Positions 13,399 through 16,361 of a stretch of DNA of 16,361 nucleotides are shown here, piece after piece. The position numbers and the translations under genes were made by a program. The notes beneath the pieces were generated by a model, which saw nothing but the letters and a program-made list of their open reading frames with translations, made no database searches and was not told where the DNA came from. The DNA lies in the NCBI GenBank assembly GCA_964631175.1, contig CAZVWH010000067.1, positions 1-16,361 of the forward strand, given 5' to 3'. This DNA comes from CAZVWH01 sp964631175 (GTDB taxonomy: Bacteria; Planctomycetota; Phycisphaerae; Sedimentisphaerales; Anaerobacaceae). The stretch's first letter is position 1. Each line of letters starts with the position of its first letter.

Positions 13399-16302
13399 AT
13401 GCACATCAAAACAATTTTAACTTGGTTCACTCTCATCAATATCATCTTTTCATCAGAATCCCTTGGTGGAAAATCGTTTTACACTACCCGATTGGATGAT
13501 CCCCGTGCGGTCTATCTAACAAAGGACGATTTCTCTGTACGTGCCGATGGCATCGGCGATGATACCGAAGTTTTACAGGCGGTAATTGACAAAGCTTCGG
13601 CCAACAGGGCCGGCGTTGTTTTCATTCCCGAAGGTACATATTTACTTTCAAAAACCGTTTACGTTTGGCCGGGCATTCGTTTAATCGGCTACGGTGCCAA
13701 ACGACCGGTATTTAAGCTCGGCGAAAACACTCCCGGTTACCAGGAAGGGACGGATAAATACATATTATATTTCTCCGGCGGAAGAGCAAGAGGCAGCGGC
13801 CTGCCGCGGGACGGTAACCCCGGCACGTTCTACAGCGCCATGAGCAATATTGACATCGAAATCGGCCCGGGCAATCCTGCGGCCATCGGAATTCGCTTCC
13901 ACGTCGCGCAGCACTGTTATCTCTCTCACATGGATTTTCGGCTTGGCTCGGCCAGGGCAGGTCTGGATGATTTCGGCAACGAGGTCGAGGACCTGCATTT
14001 CTACGGCGGCCGGTACGGCATAACCTCCGGAAGATCTGCACCGGGTTGGCCACTTCTGGCTATCGATTGCACTTTCGAGGGACAAAGCGTAGCGGCTCTA
14101 GGTCTTAAGAAGTCGGGGCTTGCATTGGTACGTCCTCAAATCAGGAACGTTCCAACAGCGGTAGAAGTTTTCGCTGGTCAGCTCGATGAGCTGTGGATCA
14201 GTGATGCTCGATTTGAAAATATCACGGGTCCGGCACTAATTATCAGTAACGAATACAATCCCTGTAACCAGATTAACCTTCAAAATGTCGCATGTCAGAA
14301 CGTGCCGGTTCTGGCCAGTTTCCGTAGAAGCGGCAAGACGGTTGAAGGCAAAGGCCAGATGTATGTTGTGGAGCAATTCTCCCATGGCCTGCATATTGAG
14401 TCGCTCGGTGCGAAAAGGGAAATTAAAACAACTTACGTAGCGAAAGAAGTCAGCTCGCTACCGGCACCTGTAAAATCGGACATCCCCGACCTTCCCGCGC
14501 GCGACACATGGGTCGACGTAAGCACGCTGGGAATCATCGGGGACGCAAATACGGATAACACCGCTGCACTGAAAGACGCTATTGCAAAGTATCGCACGCT
14601 ATATTTCCCAATAGGATTGTATAATATAAGTGATACGCTTACGCTGCGGCCTGATACCGTTCTGATTGCGCTGCATCCTTCGGCAACGGTAATTAATGTC
14701 CCGGACGAAACACCTGCTTTCCACGGTCCCGGTGAGCCTAAACCGGTTATTGAAGCTCCTAAGGGCGGAACTAATATTATAACAGGTATCGGCATCTATA
14801 CAGGCGCGGTCAATACTCGTGCGATCGCAGTGAAATGGATGGCTGGTGCGGACTCTATGATGAATGACGTTCGCCTGCACGGCGGACACGGAACGAATCT
14901 TCAAGCCGGAGGCCGTAACTGGCGCCGCAGCAAAGATACCTGGAACAGCCAACCGGCGAGTCTCTGGGTTACCGACGGTGGCGGCGGAACATTCAAGGAC
15001 ATTTGGACTCCAAATGTTTTTGCAAAATCCGGAATGTTTATTACAGATACATCAACGAGCGGCCGGCTGTATGCAATGTCTTCCGAGCATCATGTCAAAA
15101 ATGAAATGATCATTAGAAACTCTTCCAACTGGAAATTTTTCGCTTTACAATTCGAGGAAGAACGCGAGGAAGGGCCAGAAGCTCTGCCTTTGGAAATAGA
15201 TAGTTCGAGCAATATTCAGTTTGCCAATACATTCTTCTATCGCGTGATCAGTTGTTTTGTTCCGTATCCGCATGCGATAAAGGTCACAAACTCCAGTGAC
15301 ATCAGGTTCAGAAATTTCCACTGTTATAGTAATAGTCGAGTTGCTTTTGAAAGTGCACTTTATGAGGCTGATTTGGGCGTTGAAATCCGCGATCAAGAGT
15401 TCGCAGTACTGGACGTATCCAGTGACATTAAACCCACTATGCCGAAAACCGGCACGGTTGTTTTAGCTGAAGGAGCGAAAGTTGAAAAACTCGCAGATGG
15501 ATTTATGAATATTGCCGGGGCTGCTGTAAACAGCAAAGGCGAACTTTATTTTTCTGACGCTCGCGAGCTTAACATCTATTGTTGGTCGCAGGAGAATGGT
15601 AAAGCGGAAGTAGTACGTAAGATTCCAGAGCAGCCGATGGTTTTAGCTTTTGACAAAGCCGACAACTTGATAGTTGTTGCATACAAGGGCAACGGAACAG
15701 TATTTGCATTCGATCCGGAAGATGCAAACAGTGAGATTAGACGTCTTGTGCCTGAGCCGGCCCAACCGCGACAGGATATGGCAGCTTATCTGCCGATTAA
15801 CCGCTGGTCGTGGACGGATGAGGCGGCTTTTATACGAAGGGAAATGCAGCAAAAAGAATTCCATTATATCTCACCTGATGGCACAATCTTTATTCCGGCC
15901 AGCTCAAGATTTACCACCGGAGCCACGTCCTGGGGCATAAGAACGGCTGATCTGATAAGGGCCTTCAGAATTGCCAGGGTCATGCCGGGGCAAACTTTCT
16001 ATGTCACTAACGAAGCAGATTTGAAAACTTTTGCTTTCACTGTAGGGCCTGATGGCACGCTGTCTGACGGGAAGCTCTTTGCCGATGAGGGCGGAGAGAA
16101 TATTGCGATCGATGGCCAGGATAATATTTATCTTGCCGCCGGCCAAATTCTTGTTTTCGATCCGTCAGGAAAACAAATCGATACAATCAAGGTTCCACAG
16201 AGACCGATTAGCATTGTTTTCGGTGGAAAGGACAAAAAGACTCTGTTTATCACTGCACGGTCTTCACTCTACAGCGTTCGTACTAAATTCGGTGGAAAAT
16301 AG
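13399..16302 (+). CDS. Secreted protein with two pectate-lyase-3/GH55-like beta-helix domains and C-terminal SMP-30-like propeller
   Basis: This 967-aa protein starts with a probable signal peptide (lysine at 4, hydrophobic 5-18, likely cleavage around 19-24; no lipobox), so it is exported. Two Pectate_lyase_3-type starts are visible: residues 45-100 (ADGIGDDTEVLQAVID..VVFIPEGTYLL) and 372-427 (LGIIGDANTDNTAALKDAI..LYFPIGLYNI), each followed by beta-helix rungs to about 335 and 675. This tandem layout is that of GH55-like proteins. Residues 690-967 resemble the SMP-30/gluconolactonase propeller (GELYFSD, 714-720; GQILVFDPSGKQIDTI, 915-930; FGGKDKKTLFITA, 941-953). The family may bind or cleave polysaccharide; catalytic residues could not be assigned. 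AGGAAG lies six bases before the ATG. It has its own promoter candidate and no partner gene in view. Confidence 0.88.
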   Translation: MHIKTILTWFTLINIIFSSESLGGKSFYTTRLDDPRAVYLTKDDFSVRADGIGDDTEVLQAVIDKASANRAGVVFIPEGTYLLSKTVYVWPGIRLIGYGAKRPVFKLGENTPGYQEGTDKYILYFSGGRARGSGLPRDGNPGTFYSAMSNIDIEIGPGNPAAIGIRFHVAQHCYLSHMDFRLGSARAGLDDFGNEVEDLHFYGGRYGITSGRSAPGWPLLAIDCTFEGQSVAALGLKKSGLALVRPQIRNVPTAVEVFAGQLDELWISDARFENITGPALIISNEYNPCNQINLQNVACQNVPVLASFRRSGKTVEGKGQMYVVEQFSHGLHIESLGAKREIKTTYVAKEVSSLPAPVKSDIPDLPARDTWVDVSTLGIIGDANTDNTAALKDAIAKYRTLYFPIGLYNISDTLTLRPDTVLIALHPSATVINVPDETPAFHGPGEPKPVIEAPKGGTNIITGIGIYTGAVNTRAIAVKWMAGADSMMNDVRLHGGHGTNLQAGGRNWRRSKDTWNSQPASLWVTDGGGGTFKDIWTPNVFAKSGMFITDTSTSGRLYAMSSEHHVKNEMIIRNSSNWKFFALQFEEEREEGPEALPLEIDSSSNIQFANTFFYRVISCFVPYPHAIKVTNSSDIRFRNFHCYSNSRVAFESALYEADLGVEIRDQEFAVLDVSSDIKPTMPKTGTVVLAEGAKVEKLADGFMNIAGAAVNSKGELYFSDARELNIYCWSQENGKAEVVRKIPEQPMVLAFDKADNLIVVAYKGNGTVFAFDPEDANSEIRRLVPEPAQPRQDMAAYLPINRWSWTDEAAFIRREMQQKEFHYISPDGTIFIPASSRFTTGATSWGIRTADLIRAFRIARVMPGQTFYVTNEADLKTFAFTVGPDGTLSDGKLFADEGGENIAIDGQDNIYLAAGQILVFDPSGKQIDTIKVPQRPISIVFGGKDKKTLFITARSSLYSVRTKFGGK

Positions 16303-16361
16303 TTATAAACTATCTCGCTGCTCAGGCAAAGTCCAAGGATTAATATCGCTGGTTTGGTTAG

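Overview
The window reads as a chromosome segment of a free-living, probably environmental Gram-negative-type bacterium of moderate GC. Long PAS-rich signalling proteins, a large secreted beta-helix protein, mixed ATG/GTG/TTG starts and dispersed intergenic hairpin repeats would fit a Planctomycetota (Phycisphaerae-like) or similar environmental genome. This assignment is an inference with low confidence; no rRNA, tRNA or marker gene fixes it.

Left third (1-4984, minus strand): a three-gene signalling operon read right to left. It holds cheD (4499-4984), a HisKA_2-type sensor kinase with two heptad-repeat coiled coils around a GAF-like domain (3056-4435), and a response regulator with at least seven PAS domains in series (1-3037, running off the left edge). 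A perfect 20-bp palindrome lies between cheD and the kinase. Kinase and regulator are in the same frame, separated by one stop codon and six codons.

Middle (5357-11757, mainly plus strand): glycerate 2-kinase (5357-6478); then, after an opposite-strand unknown TPR-like/three-TM protein (6613-7587) set among repeat remnants, a tight four-gene operon. The operon encodes the two halves of a split transketolase (7992-8819, 8832-9761), a zinc-dependent medium-chain dehydrogenase (9779-10828) and a GarR-type tartronate semialdehyde reductase (10861-11757). Kinase and reductase are consecutive steps (tartronate semialdehyde to glycerate to 2-phosphoglycerate). My main hypothesis is that the dehydrogenase and transketolase produce the semialdehyde from a sugar acid such as a pentonate via a 4-keto-pentonate. 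This would be a transketolase-based sugar-acid route; it is not demonstrated by the sequence.

Right third (11758-16361, plus strand): a cysteine synthase gene (11925-12812) with an unusual leader and a short flanking direct repeat, a 586-bp gene-free stretch with inverted repeats and a candidate promoter, and a 967-aa secreted protein (13399-16302). That protein joins two pectate-lyase-3/GH55-like beta-helix domains to a C-terminal SMP-30/gluconolactonase-like propeller whose usual metal ligands appear to be missing.
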